A stretch of 64,000 nucleotides of DNA from Patulibacter sp. SYSU D01012 (GCF_017916475.1 NZ_JAFMTB010000002.1:682001-746000); one strand, 5' to 3'. Shown: positions 17,499-26,065, numbered from the stretch's first letter. Notes: generated by a model not told the origin, from the letters alone. Translations and numbers: made by a program.

Positions 17499-18833
17499 CT
17501 ACTTGTTCAGCGCGCTCAGCTGGCCCGTGAGCCACGACTTCTGGTCGTTGAAGCCCGAGATCGTCGCCTCCAGGCGCGCGAACTGCGCCTTCAGGGCGGT
17601 CTGGCGGGCGTCCATGCGGGCGTTGAACTGGTCCATCCGGACGTTCAGGTCCGACACGAACTGGTCGATGATCGACATCCGCTGCGTCAGCGTGCCGCTC
17701 GTCGCCGCCGTCCACGACGTGACGTTGTCGGCGATCGCGTTCAGCACCCCTCCGCTCCGCGCGAGCGTGGTCCGGACGGCGCCCGGGTCCTTCGTCACGG
17801 CGTCCTTCAGGACGGTCTCGTCGAGCGTCAGCCGGCCCTGGAGGGCGTCGGTGCTCGTCTTGCTCGTGCCGGACGTCTTGCCGGTCGAGATGCCGAGCTT
17901 CTCGAGCGGCAGGCCGGTGACGCCGTTCGTCGTCTCGACGAGCGACTGGCGCAGGCGGTCCTGGATCGAGGTCAGGCCGATGTCGCCGCCGAGCGCGTTC
18001 GTCTTGCCGGCGACGACCGCCGTCGTCGTCCGCAGCAGGTCGACCGCCGCGTTGTAGGCGTCGACGAACGTCTTGGCGGCCTTCGCCACGCCGTCGGCGT
18101 CCGCGCCGGGCGCGCCGACGTTGACGGTCGTCGGGGTGGACGTGACCCCGCGCAGGGTCAGCCGCACGCCGGGGATGGCGTCGTCGAAGACGTTCGTGCG
18201 CGACAGGTGCTCCTGGCCGTCGACGAGCACGCGGGCGTCCTGGCCCGCCTTCAGCTGCTCGTCCGACAGCTCGGCGCCGGACGCGGAGAAGCCGCTCGTG
18301 GCGCCGGTGGCCCGGCTGGCGAAGGCGATGCGCTCCTGGCCCGCCACCGTCGTGACGGACGCCACGACGTGCAGGCTGGCGTTGCCGTTGATCCGGGCGA
18401 CGAAGTCGCTCATGATCTCGTCGGGGTTCGTGGCGATCGTGTCCGACCAGCCGGACCCGGCGACGGTGATCGTGCCGGCGGTGGACTGCGGCGTGTACGC
18501 GTAGCTCGCGCTGGCCGAGCGGGCCAGGCGGTCGACGACCAGCTGGTAGCCGCCGGTGGCGGCGCCGGACTGCACGGTCGCGGTGGCGGCCGAGGCGTCG
18601 CCGACGGACACGGACTGCTTGTTGCCGAACAGCGTGGGGTCGCGCAGGGCGTTCGCCGCCGTCTGCAGCGACTTCAGCTTGTCGACGACGGACTGGATCG
18701 TCGCCTTGGCGGACTTCTGGTCCGCCTGCTGCTGGTTCATCCGGGTCAGCGGCTGCTTCTCCGTCGCCATCAGCTGCGTGATGAGCGCGTCCGTGTCCAG
18801 GCTCGTGGCGAGCCCGCTCAGGCTGATGCCCAT
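17499..18833 (-). CDS. fliD: FliD filament cap protein
   Basis: Caps the filament and guides flagellin assembly outside the cell. The protein has 444 residues. The N-terminal D0 region reads LATSLDTDALITQLMATEKQPLTRMNQQQADQKSA. The variable middle follows, then a C-terminal FliD_C region (KTFVDAYNAAVDLLRTTTAV) and a coiled helix (FVSDLNVRMDQFNARMDARQTALKAQFARLEATISGFNDQKSWLTGQLSAL). It lies 3 bases after flaG and 38 bases before fliS. Confidence 0.95.
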   Translation of the reverse strand: MGISLSGLATSLDTDALITQLMATEKQPLTRMNQQQADQKSAKATIQSVVDKLKSLQTAANALRDPTLFGNKQSVSVGDASAATATVQSGAATGGYQLVVDRLARSASASYAYTPQSTAGTITVAGSGWSDTIATNPDEIMSDFVARINGNASLHVVASVTTVAGQERIAFASRATGATSGFSASGAELSDEQLKAGQDARVLVDGQEHLSRTNVFDDAIPGVRLTLRGVTSTPTTVNVGAPGADADGVAKAAKTFVDAYNAAVDLLRTTTAVVAGKTNALGGDIGLTSIQDRLRQSLVETTNGVTGLPLEKLGISTGKTSGTSKTSTDALQGRLTLDETVLKDAVTKDPGAVRTTLARSGGVLNAIADNVTSWTAATSGTLTQRMSIIDQFVSDLNVRMDQFNARMDARQTALKAQFARLEATISGFNDQKSWLTGQLSALNK

Positions 18834-18836
18834 GGC

Positions 18837-19250
18837 TCAGGCCCTCCGGTCGATGCCGGCGGGTCGCGCGCCGTCGGCGCGCTCGTCGGCGTAGGTGGCG
18901 GACACGATGTCCTCCGTCGCCATCTGCAGCGCCTCCATCGGGGGCACGCGACGGACGACCTCGCCCGCGCCGTCGAGCACCTCGACGCGCACGTGGTGCG
19001 GGTCGCGGACGTCGAAGCGCAGCGAGCGGCCGGCGTCCTTCAGCGCGTCCAGGCGATCCATCTGGGCGTCGATCTCGTCCAGGACGGACTCCGGCGGCTC
19101 CGCCGGCAGGCCGTCGAAGTGCACGTCCGCGCGCGGGGGCACGGCGGCCACCTCCTGGTCATCGGTCACCGGGCGGCGCTCGCGGGGGGCGTCGGCCGCC
19201 TGCAGGCGCAGGCGCGACGCGGCGTCGATCGGGGAGAAGTTGTTGGACAT
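18837..19250 (-). CDS. flaG: FlaG-family flagellar protein
   Basis: FlaG proteins affect filament length; the mechanism is not known. The protein has 137 residues: an N-terminal charged disordered half, then the FlaG core LDALKDAGRSLRFDVRDPHHVRVEVLDGAGEVVRRVPPMEAL, where the RVEVLD...VVRRVPP pattern is the family signature. First gene of flaG-fliD(-fliS-fliT), with a sigma-28-like promoter about 65 bases upstream. Confidence 0.9.
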   Translation of the reverse strand: MSNNFSPIDAASRLRLQAADAPRERRPVTDDQEVAAVPPRADVHFDGLPAEPPESVLDEIDAQMDRLDALKDAGRSLRFDVRDPHHVRVEVLDGAGEVVRRVPPMEALQMATEDIVSATYADERADGARPAGIDRRA

Positions 19251-19319
19251 CGTGATGAAACCCCTGACTGAACCCGGTCGCGCTCCTGCGCGCCCGAGAT
19301 CGGACTCTCGTTGCTCCTC

Positions 19320-19347
19320 TCATCGGCGGCTGGCGCAGAACCTTGAG
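19320..19347 (-). promoter_or_regulatory. Sigma-28-like promoter of flaG-fliD
   Basis: On the minus strand: CTCAAG, 14 bases, GCCGATGA. Read as TCAAGGTT, 11 bases, GCCGATGA, it nearly matches the enteric FliA consensus TAAAGTTT-N11-GCCGATAA. It faces the flgF promoter 18 bases away. Confidence 0.9.
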
Positions 19348-19365
19348 ACCGGATCGATACGGATG

Positions 19366-19393
19366 CTCAAGTCGTCCGCTCCGGGGCCGATCA
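19366..19393 (+). promoter_or_regulatory. Sigma-28-like promoter of flgF
   Basis: CTCAAG, 14 bases, GCCGATCA. The -10 ends 8 bases before the flgF ATG, so the transcript would start at or within 1-2 bases of the start codon. Confidence 0.85.
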
Positions 19394-19401
19394 CGGCGTC
19401 C

Positions 19402-20094
19402 ATGGACCGTGGTCTCTTCATCGCCGCCGCCGGCATGCGCGCCGAGCAGACGCGGCAGGATCAGCTCACGAACGATCTCGCGAACGCGGCGACGCCCGGC
19501 TACAAGCGGGACCGCACGACGCAGACGACGTTCGGCGACGTGCTCCTGTCCGCCACCCGCGACGGCCGCGCCGTCGGGGCCGTCGGCCTGGGACCGTACG
19601 CGGACCAGACCGTCACGGACCTGCGCGCCCAGCCCGTCCGCGAGACGGGCGAGCCGCTCGACCTGGCGATCGAGGGCGACGGCTACTTCGCCGTCCAGAC
19701 GCCGCAGGGGGTGCGCTACACCCGCAACGGGCAGTTCACGACGTCCCCGACGGGGACGCTGGCGGACGCCCGCGGCAACCAGGTGCTGGGCCAGGGCGGC
19801 CAGCCGGTCCCGGTCGACGCGCAGGGTCGCGTCGCCGCCGGGGCCGTCGGCGTCTTCGCGCTGCGCGACCCGCGCAAGGTCGGCGAGGGCGAGTTCCAGG
19901 GCACGGCCGCCGGCCAGGCGCCGGGCGTCGTGCGCCAGGGGGCCCTCGAGGGCTCCGGCGTGGACCCGACGATCGCGATGGCCGACATGATCGCGTCGCT
20001 GCGCTCGTTCGAGGCCGGCCAGAAGTCGATCACGACGATCGACGAGACGCTGCAGAAGGCCGCCAACCAGGTCGGCAGCGCCACCGGCAACTAG
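19402..20094 (+). CDS. flgF: FlgF-type rod protein (FlgF/FlgG family)
   Basis: Rod subunit. The protein has 230 residues. The N terminus is DRGLFIAAAGMRAEQTRQDQLTNDLANAATPGYKRDRTT, the core EPLDLAIEGDGYFAVQTPQGVRYTRNGQF, the C-terminal helix MADMIASLRSFEAGQKSITTIDETLQKAANQVG. The ending VG resembles FlgG/FlgF proteins. Naming as flgF follows gene order (before flgG) and its shorter length. ATG lies 8 bases from a sigma-28 -10, so it is likely leaderless. First gene of the plus-strand late operon. Confidence 0.88.
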   Translation: MDRGLFIAAAGMRAEQTRQDQLTNDLANAATPGYKRDRTTQTTFGDVLLSATRDGRAVGAVGLGPYADQTVTDLRAQPVRETGEPLDLAIEGDGYFAVQTPQGVRYTRNGQFTTSPTGTLADARGNQVLGQGGQPVPVDAQGRVAAGAVGVFALRDPRKVGEGEFQGTAAGQAPGVVRQGALEGSGVDPTIAMADMIASLRSFEAGQKSITTIDETLQKAANQVGSATGN

Positions 20095-20118
20095 CCGGCG
20101 CACGTCGCGAGGGCCCGG

Positions 20119-20146
20119 CTCAAGTCGGTCCGGCCCGCGCCGATTC
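20119..20146 (+). promoter_or_regulatory. Sigma-28-like promoter of flgG operon
   Basis: CTCAAG, 14 bases, GCCGATTC, in the 132-base gap between flgF and flgG. It would give a leader of about 70 bases that ends in a strong AAGGA ribosome site. Confidence 0.8.
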
Positions 20147-20226
20147 CCCGTACGTCGCGGCGGTTCCCCGGACCAGCCGCCCCCTCCCGGCCGCGTCGCG
20201 TCCGGGGCCCCCACCAAGGACGATCG

Positions 20227-20955
20227 ATGCTCCAAGGCCTGCACGCAGCCGCCGCCGGCATGTCGGCGAACCAGTCCCGACTGGACGCGGTGTCGAACGA
20301 CATCGCCAACGTCAACACCACCGGCTACAAGCAGAACCGCGTCGCCTTCCGGGACCTCCTCTACGTCCGCGACGGCGTGGAGGACGTCCAGGTCGGCTCC
20401 GGCGCGGGCGCCACGACCGTCGGCCGCGGGTACGCCCAGGGCGCGCTGCAGGTCACCGACCGGCCGCTCGACGTCGCCATCGCCGGCCCCGGCTTCCTCC
20501 GCGTCGACACGCCCGACGGCGCCGCGCTGACCCGCGCCGGCGACCTGCAGGTCGACGCCCAGGGCCGCCTGGCCACCCGCGACGGCGCCCTCGTCGCCGG
20601 CGTCCGCCCGCTCCCGACCGGCGCCGACGCCACCGTGAAGATCGGCGAGGACGGCACCGTCCGCACCGCGGACGGCCAGGAGCTCGGGCGCCTGCAGATC
20701 GTCAACGTGCCGTCCCCCGACGGCCTGCGCCCGCTCGGCAACAGCCGCTTCGCCGAGACGGCGCAGAGCGGCGCCGCCGTGGCCGCGAACCCGCCCGAGA
20801 CGCGGGTGCTGCAGGGCAACCTCGAGGCGTCGAACGTCGACATGTCGACCGCGATGGTCGACCTGATCGAGTCGCAGCGCGCCTTCGCGATGGCCAGCCG
20901 CGCGGTGCAGTCGCAGGACCAGATGTGGGAGATCGCCAACGGGGTCAAGCGATGA
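20227..20955 (+). CDS. flgG: FlgG-type distal rod protein
   Basis: Rod subunit of the FlgE/F/G family. The protein has 242 residues: LHAAAAGMSANQSRLDAVSNDIANVNTTGYKQNRVAF, core RPLDVAIAGPGFLRVDTPDG, and C terminus GNLEASNVDMSTAMVDLIESQRAFAMASRAVQSQDQMWEIANGVKR. The last motif is close to enteric FlgG (QMLQKLTQL). AAGGA sits 7 bases before the ATG. Overlaps flgJ by 4 bases. Confidence 0.9.
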   Translation: MLQGLHAAAAGMSANQSRLDAVSNDIANVNTTGYKQNRVAFRDLLYVRDGVEDVQVGSGAGATTVGRGYAQGALQVTDRPLDVAIAGPGFLRVDTPDGAALTRAGDLQVDAQGRLATRDGALVAGVRPLPTGADATVKIGEDGTVRTADGQELGRLQIVNVPSPDGLRPLGNSRFAETAQSGAAVAANPPETRVLQGNLEASNVDMSTAMVDLIESQRAFAMASRAVQSQDQMWEIANGVKR

Positions 20956-21380
20956 CCGTCCCGGCGGTGGGCGGCGCGATGGCGCCGGTCGACGTGCGCA
21001 GCCTGCCGCGCGACGTGCGCGCGGGCGGCCCCCAGGCCCAGAAGACCTACCAGGCGGCGGTCGCCTTCGAGCGCGTGCTCGTCGAGCAGCTGACGAAGGA
21101 GCTCAGCGCGACGGCGCAGCCCGCCGACGACGAGACCGCCTCCGCGGCGACCGGCGCGTACCGCGACATGCTGCCCGGCGCGATGGCCGACGCCCTGACC
21201 GGCGCCGGCGGCATCGGCCTGGCCCGCCAGCTCTACGACGCGATGCGCCCGAGCGCCGCGACGGCCGCCTCCTCCCCCGCGCCGGCCTCCGGCGCGGCCA
21301 CGCCCGCCGACGGCGCCGCCGCGCCGGCCGGCCCCTCCACCACGTCCGCCACCACCCCGGCCACCGGGAGCCTCTCGTGA
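20952..21380 (+). CDS. flgJ: FlgJ-like rod-capping protein (no muramidase domain)
   Basis: Rod scaffold. The protein has 142 residues and contains only the FlgJ N-terminal rod-binding domain (YQAAVAFERVLVEQLTKELSAT, then YRDMLPGAMADALTGAGGIGLARQLYDAM). The muramidase half of proteobacterial FlgJ is absent. A 45-residue Ala/Pro/Thr tail ends the protein. The ATG at 20952 overlaps the flgG stop (ATGA). Wall cutting is probably done by the separate SLT enzyme near fliK. Confidence 0.88.
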   Translation: MTVPAVGGAMAPVDVRSLPRDVRAGGPQAQKTYQAAVAFERVLVEQLTKELSATAQPADDETASAATGAYRDMLPGAMADALTGAGGIGLARQLYDAMRPSAATAASSPAPASGAATPADGAAAPAGPSTTSATTPATGSLS

Positions 21381-21892
21381 CCTCCATCCGCACGCCACTG
21401 GGCCGGGAGCTGCTCGGCCACCTGGACGAGCAGCTCCGCTCGATCGAGCGCCTGGCGCGGGCCGTCGAGGCGCTCGGCACCGCCGTGCGCGTCCGCGACG
21501 CGCCGAGCGTCCTGCGCCACACCGGCACGATCGAGGCCGAGACGACGTTCCGCGTCGCCCTCGAGGAGCGCCGCACGGCGCTGCTCGTCCGCGGCGGCCA
21601 GCTCCTCGGCATGGAGCCCTGGGCGGTCACGGTGACCGACCTGTGCACGCTCCTCTCGCCCGAGGAGGCCGAGGCCGTCACCGGCCGCAGCGTGCAGCTC
21701 GTCGGCGCCACGGAGGCCGTGGCCCGCGAGCACGAGGCCAACCGGATGCTGCTCTACCAAGAGCTGACGTTCGTCGAGCACCTGCTCCGCCTCGGCGGCG
21801 CCCCGCCGCGCGACGTCACGTACGAGCCGCCGCCCGGCGTCCGCCCGCAGCCCAACGCCGTCCCCATGTCCGTCCTCGACCTGCGCGCCTGA
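21377..21892 (+). CDS. flgN: FlgN-type export chaperone
   Basis: Chaperone for the hook-filament junction proteins FlgK and FlgL. The protein has 171 residues, mostly helical in its first 145 (LGRELLGHLDEQLRSIERLARAVEALGTAV, NRMLLYQELTFVEHLLRLGG). Clear sequence motifs are weak in this family, but the position directly before flgK is diagnostic. GTG start overlaps the flgJ stop. Ends in a Pro-rich tail. Confidence 0.82.
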   Translation: MTSIRTPLGRELLGHLDEQLRSIERLARAVEALGTAVRVRDAPSVLRHTGTIEAETTFRVALEERRTALLVRGGQLLGMEPWAVTVTDLCTLLSPEEAEAVTGRSVQLVGATEAVAREHEANRMLLYQELTFVEHLLRLGGAPPRDVTYEPPPGVRPQPNAVPMSVLDLRA

Positions 21893-23283
21893 TGCCCATC
21901 TCCTCCTTCTCCGGGATCGAGACCGCGCTGCGGGGCCTGCTGGCCCAGCAGCGCGCGATCGAGGTCACCGGCCACAACATCGCGAACGAGTCGACGCCCG
22001 GCTACTCGCGCCAGCGCGCCAACCTGCAGGCGTCGACGCCGCTCATCGGCGGCCCGTGGGGCTCGACCTCCGCCTACGCCCAGCTCGGCACCGGCGTCGA
22101 CGTCACCGGCATCGACCGGCTGCGCGACCGCTTCGCCGACGTGCAGCTGCGCGCCCAGACCACCAAGCTCGGCGAGGCCTCGACGCTGAGCGGGCTGTAC
22201 GAGCAGGTCGAGCTGTCGATCGCCGAGCCCGGCGACAAGGGCGTCGCCGCCCAGCTCGGGCGGCTGTGGAGCGCGTGGAACGACGTGGCCAACAGCCCGA
22301 CGTCCACCGCCGGCCGCCAGGTGCTCCTCGACGCGATCCGCACCACCGCGGACCGCTTCGCCACCGTCGACGCGCAGCTCGCCACCGTCCAGAAGCAGGC
22401 CGCGGAGGAGTACGAGTCGCGGATCTCCGAGACCGGGCCGATCCGCCAGGCGGTCCAGGAGATCGCCGAGCTCAACGCCGCGATCGGCAGCGCCGCCGCC
22501 CGCGGCGAGGGCGCCAACGACCTCGAGGACCGCCGCGACCTGCTGCTCGACCAGCTGTCGGGCTTCGCGCAGGTCCGCATCGAGCCGACCCTCGACGGCA
22601 GCGGCCAGCCGGTCGCGGGCAAGGTCGACGTCTACCTGGGGTCCGACACCACCCCGGTCGTCGCCGGCGACCAGCCGCGCCAGCCGTGGAACCTGGCGTT
22701 CGGCCTGGGCGGCCCGGGCTCCGGCTCGCTCGGCGCGCTCGCCTCGATGGCGTCCGCGACCGGCCCGATCGCGAGCTACCGCCAGCAGCTCGCCGACGCG
22801 GCCAACGGCCTGGCGGACGCGGTCAACGCGCTGCACGTCGCCGCCGGCGGCCCGCCGATCTTCGAGAAGAGCACCGCCCCCATCGTCGAGGGCGTCGCCC
22901 GGCGGCCGCTCGAGTCGGGCACCGGGATCGATCCCGCCAAGGGCGGCTCGCTCTCGGCGTTCGTCGCCGGGACCGCCGGCGGCAACGAGGTGGCGACGAA
23001 GATCGCCGCGCTGCGCAACGGCCCGTCGGACCAGGCGTACCGCGCGCTCGTCGGCACGATCGGCTCGAACGTCGCCGACGTGCGTCGCCAGGAGGCGACG
23101 GCGCAGAGCCTCACCGACGCGCTGCAGGACCGTCGCGACTCCATCTCGGGCGTGTCGTCCGACGAGGAGATGGCCAACCTCGTCCGCTTCCAGCGCGGCT
23201 ACCAGGCCGCCGCCCGCACCCTGACCACCGTCGACGAGCTGCTCGACCAGCTCATCAACCGCACCGGCCGCGTCGGCCTGTAG
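21892..23283 (+). CDS. flgK: FlgK hook-filament junction protein 1
   Basis: Joins hook and filament. The protein has 463 residues. The N-terminal motif is SSFSGIETALRGLLAQQRAIEVTGHNIANESTPGYSRQRANL; the C-terminal helix is SSDEEMANLVRFQRGYQAAARTLTTVDELLDQLINRTGRVGL. The middle carries the D1 region (NDLEDRRDLLLDQLSGFAQV). Start codon overlaps the flgN stop by one base (TGATG). Confidence 0.97.
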   Translation: MPISSFSGIETALRGLLAQQRAIEVTGHNIANESTPGYSRQRANLQASTPLIGGPWGSTSAYAQLGTGVDVTGIDRLRDRFADVQLRAQTTKLGEASTLSGLYEQVELSIAEPGDKGVAAQLGRLWSAWNDVANSPTSTAGRQVLLDAIRTTADRFATVDAQLATVQKQAAEEYESRISETGPIRQAVQEIAELNAAIGSAAARGEGANDLEDRRDLLLDQLSGFAQVRIEPTLDGSGQPVAGKVDVYLGSDTTPVVAGDQPRQPWNLAFGLGGPGSGSLGALASMASATGPIASYRQQLADAANGLADAVNALHVAAGGPPIFEKSTAPIVEGVARRPLESGTGIDPAKGGSLSAFVAGTAGGNEVATKIAALRNGPSDQAYRALVGTIGSNVADVRRQEATAQSLTDALQDRRDSISGVSSDEEMANLVRFQRGYQAAARTLTTVDELLDQLINRTGRVGL

Positions 23284-23318
23284 CGGCCGCCCGTCCCGAC
23301 CGAGACCCGGACCGCCCC

Positions 23319-24236
23319 ATGACCTCGCGCATCACCAACTCCATGCTCAGCCGCACCGTGCTGAGCGACCTGCAGGGCAGCCAGAACCGCCTGAGCCGCA
23401 CGTACCAGACGCTGTCGTCCGGCATGCGCATCACGCGTCCGTCCGACGACCCGTACGGCGCGGCGCGCGCGATGGACCTGCGCGGCGAGCTGTCGCAGAT
23501 CGCCCAGTTCCGGCGCAACGTCGACGACGGCCAGGGCTGGCAGGAGACGACGGACGCCGCGCTGCGCGGCATCGCCGACCTGGTCCAGCGCGCCCGCACG
23601 CTCCTCGTCGGCGCCGGCAACGACGTCGGCGGCCAGACGGCCCGCGAGCCGGTCGCCGCCGAGCTCGAGCAGCTCATCCGCTCCGTGAAGACGACGGCGA
23701 ACACCACCTACGCCGGCACGTACGTCTTCGCGGGCACGAGCACGACGAGCAAGCCCTACGACGTCGACGGCCCCGACGCCTACCTGGGCAACGGCGGGTC
23801 CGTCGTGCGCACCATCGCCGAGGGCGTCGACATGAAGCTCAACGTCGACCTGGCGGGCCGCGTGCTCGGCAACGGCACGGGCTCGGGCGACGGCAAGCTC
23901 CTCGACACGCTGCGCACGATCGTCGCCCACCTCAAGGGCGGGACGGCCGCGGACGCCAACGCGCTGCGCACCACCGACCTGGCCGCGATGCAGCAGCAGC
24001 TCGAGTCGCTGTCGGCGGTCCGCGCCGAGGTCGGCGCGTCCGTCAACCGCATGTCGGCGGCCGAGGAGCGCCTGCAGGCCCTCGAGGAGACGGTGACGGG
24101 TGCGCGGTCGAAGGTGGAAGAGGCCGACGCCGCCAGTACGATGGTCTCCTACGCCACCCAGCAGGCCGCCTACCAGGCGTCCCTGAAGGCCGGCGCGAGC
24201 ATCGTCCAGTCGTCGCTCATCGACTTCCTCCGTTGA
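23319..24236 (+). CDS. flgL: FlgL hook-filament junction protein 2
   Basis: Second junction protein, related to flagellin. The protein has 305 residues. The N-terminal helix reads RITNSMLSRTVLSDLQGSQNRLSRTYQTLSSGMRITRPSDDPYGAARAM, the C-terminal helix ASTMVSYATQQAAYQASLKAGASIVQSSLIDFL. Not a flagellin: the middle shows the FlgL pattern TTYAGTYVFAGTSTTSKPY. It follows flgK by 35 bases. Confidence 0.96.
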   Translation: MTSRITNSMLSRTVLSDLQGSQNRLSRTYQTLSSGMRITRPSDDPYGAARAMDLRGELSQIAQFRRNVDDGQGWQETTDAALRGIADLVQRARTLLVGAGNDVGGQTAREPVAAELEQLIRSVKTTANTTYAGTYVFAGTSTTSKPYDVDGPDAYLGNGGSVVRTIAEGVDMKLNVDLAGRVLGNGTGSGDGKLLDTLRTIVAHLKGGTAADANALRTTDLAAMQQQLESLSAVRAEVGASVNRMSAAEERLQALEETVTGARSKVEEADAASTMVSYATQQAAYQASLKAGASIVQSSLIDFLR

Positions 24237-24241
24237 TCCCC

Positions 24242-24682
24242 ATGCCGATCGCCCTCCACAGCACCCGCTTCGGCGACCTCGAGATCGCCGACGCCGACGC
24301 GCTCGACTTCCCCGAGGGCCTCGTCGGCCTGCCGGGGTCGCGCTACGCGCTCGTGTCGCCCGGCGGCGAGGACCACGCCTTCCGCTGGCTCCAGTCCCTC
24401 GAGGACCCCGAGCTGGCGCTGCCGGTCACCCGCCCCGAGCGCTTCTTCCCCGCCTACGACGTCGTCCTCGACGACGGCGACGTCCCGGCCGACGGCCCGA
24501 CGGAGCAGGCCGAGGTCTGGGTCGTCGTCCGCGCGACGGAGCGGCTGGAGGACTTCACCGTCAACCTGCGCGCGCCGCTGCTGCTCGAGGGCGGCCGCGG
24601 CTGGCAGGTGCTCAACCGCGCCCCGGGCGCCGAGCTGCGCACGCCGCTGTTCGGCGCGCAGGAGGCCACGGCCGCGTGCTGA
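24242..24682 (+). CDS. fliW: FliW flagellar assembly factor
   Basis: Binds flagellin and sequesters CsrA, linking filament assembly to flagellin translation. The protein has 146 residues with DFPEGLVGLPGSRYALVSP, FRWLQSLEDPELALPVTRP and ERLEDFTVNLRAPLLLEGGRGWQVLN, the family core. The ATG at 24242 is preferred; a TTG at 24233 would add three residues. Overlaps csrA by 7 bases, the standard fliW-csrA unit. Confidence 0.95.
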   Translation: MPIALHSTRFGDLEIADADALDFPEGLVGLPGSRYALVSPGGEDHAFRWLQSLEDPELALPVTRPERFFPAYDVVLDDGDVPADGPTEQAEVWVVVRATERLEDFTVNLRAPLLLEGGRGWQVLNRAPGAELRTPLFGAQEATAAC

Positions 24683-24921
24683 TCATCAGCCGCAAGCCGG
24701 GCGAGAAGGTCCTGATCGGGGACGACATCGTCGTCACCGTCGTCGAGGTCGCCGGCGGCGCCATCCGCCTGGGCATCGACGCCCCGCGCGAGCTCGCGGT
24801 CTACCGCGAGGAGCTGTGGGCGTCGATCCGCGACGAGAACCGGGCGGCCGCGGCCCCCGGCGCGCCCGTCGTGCTCCCCGACGTGCCCGGCACCCCGGGC
24901 GCGCCGGGCGGCACCGCCTGA
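24676..24921 (+). CDS. csrA: CsrA RNA-binding translational regulator
   Basis: Small dimeric protein that binds GGA motifs in mRNA leaders and blocks translation, in Gram-positives mainly of flagellin. The protein has 81 residues: LIISRKPGEKVLIGDDIVVTVVEVAGGAIRLGIDAPRELAVYREEL is the complete CsrA fold with the RNA-binding RLGIDAP segment. A 25-residue Pro/Gly/Ala tail is additional. GTG start inside fliW. Last gene of the motility island. Confidence 0.96.
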   Translation: MLIISRKPGEKVLIGDDIVVTVVEVAGGAIRLGIDAPRELAVYREELWASIRDENRAAAAPGAPVVLPDVPGTPGAPGGTA

Positions 24922-24952
24922 CGCGCGCCGCCGCCCGCCGCGCCGCCGCGCC

Positions 24953-26065
24953 TCAGGACGTGCCGAGCGCCGTCTCGGCCGTCAGGCTCGGGTAGTCCAC
25001 GTAGCCCTCCGGCCCCCCGCTGTACAGCCCCTCGGGGCGCAGCGCGTTCTCGGCGGCCCCCGTGGACCAGCGCTCGTACAGGTCCGGGTTGGCGATGAAG
25101 CCGCGGCCGACGACCGCCGCGTCCGCCAGACCGTCCGCCACGAGCGCGATCGCCTCGTCGCGCTCCGTGACGTGGGCGAAGCCGGTGTTGAGCAGGAAGG
25201 GCGCGCCGACGCCCGCGCGGATCTCGGCGACGACCGCGGCGGCCGGGTCCTCGGCCAGGACGTGCACGAACGCGAGGCCCAGCGGCCGCAGGCCCGCCGC
25301 CAGCACGCGGTACGTCGCGCCGTCGTCGGACTCCGTCACCTCGTGGCCGGGGTGCCCGCCGGGCGACAGCCGGATGCCGGTGCGCTCGGCCCCCACCGCG
25401 TCGACGACGGCGCGGACCACCTCGAGGACCAGGCGGGCGCGGTTCTCGGGGCTGCCCCCGTAGGCGTCCTCGCGGCGGTTCGTGCCGTCGGCCAGGAACT
25501 GGTGCAGCAGGTAGCCGTTGGCGGCGTGGACCTCGACGCCGTCGAAGCCCGCGTCGAGCGCGCGGCGGGCGGCGTCGGCGAACTGCGCCACGATCCCGGG
25601 CAGCTCGTCCGTCGCCAGCGGACGGGCGACCGGGATCGACGCCTGCGCCTCGTGCGGCGTGACGAGCGTCAGGCGCTCGAACGGCACGGCCGACGGGGCG
25701 ACGGCCTGCTCGCCCGTCGTGTCGGGGTGCGCCACGCGGCCGCCGTGCCACAGCTGGGCGACGATCCGGCCGCCGCGCGCGTGGACCGCGTCGGTGACCT
25801 CGCGCCAGCCGTCGCGCTGGTCGTCGGTCGCGATGCCGGGCGTGCGCGGGTACGGCTTGCCCGTCTGCGCCACCCAGGTGGCCTCGGAGTCGATGAGCGC
25901 GGCCGATCCGGCGCGCTGGCCGTAGTACTCGGCCATCAGCGCGTTCGGCCGGCCGTCCTCGTCGGCGCGGTTGCGCGTCAGGGGCGCCATGACCAGGCGG
26001 TGCGGCAGCGCGAGCGCGCCGAGCCGGAGGGGCGCGCGAAGGACGTCGAACGGGTCGTCGGTCAT
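24953..26065 (-). CDS. Old Yellow Enzyme-family flavin reductase (alkene reductase)
   Basis: FMN-dependent NAD(P)H oxidoreductase of the NemA/OYE type, which reduces activated double bonds or nitro compounds. The protein has 370 residues, a full TIM barrel: RLVMAPLTRNRAD, IVAQLWHGGRVAHPD, FDGVEVHAANGYLLHQFLADGTNRREDAYGGSPENRARL (with the substrate-binding His and Asn), and AAVVGRGFIANPDLYERW. Start ATG at 26065. Convergent with csrA, 31 bases apart; not part of the motility operon. Confidence 0.93.
   Translation of the reverse strand: MTDDPFDVLRAPLRLGALALPHRLVMAPLTRNRADEDGRPNALMAEYYGQRAGSAALIDSEATWVAQTGKPYPRTPGIATDDQRDGWREVTDAVHARGGRIVAQLWHGGRVAHPDTTGEQAVAPSAVPFERLTLVTPHEAQASIPVARPLATDELPGIVAQFADAARRALDAGFDGVEVHAANGYLLHQFLADGTNRREDAYGGSPENRARLVLEVVRAVVDAVGAERTGIRLSPGGHPGHEVTESDDGATYRVLAAGLRPLGLAFVHVLAEDPAAAVVAEIRAGVGAPFLLNTGFAHVTERDEAIALVADGLADAAVVGRGFIANPDLYERWSTGAAENALRPEGLYSGGPEGYVDYPSLTAETALGTS

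Noticed and set aside
23319-24236. Flagellin gene
   Set aside because: The protein has flagellin-like ends but the FlgL core pattern and follows flgK; it is the junction protein.
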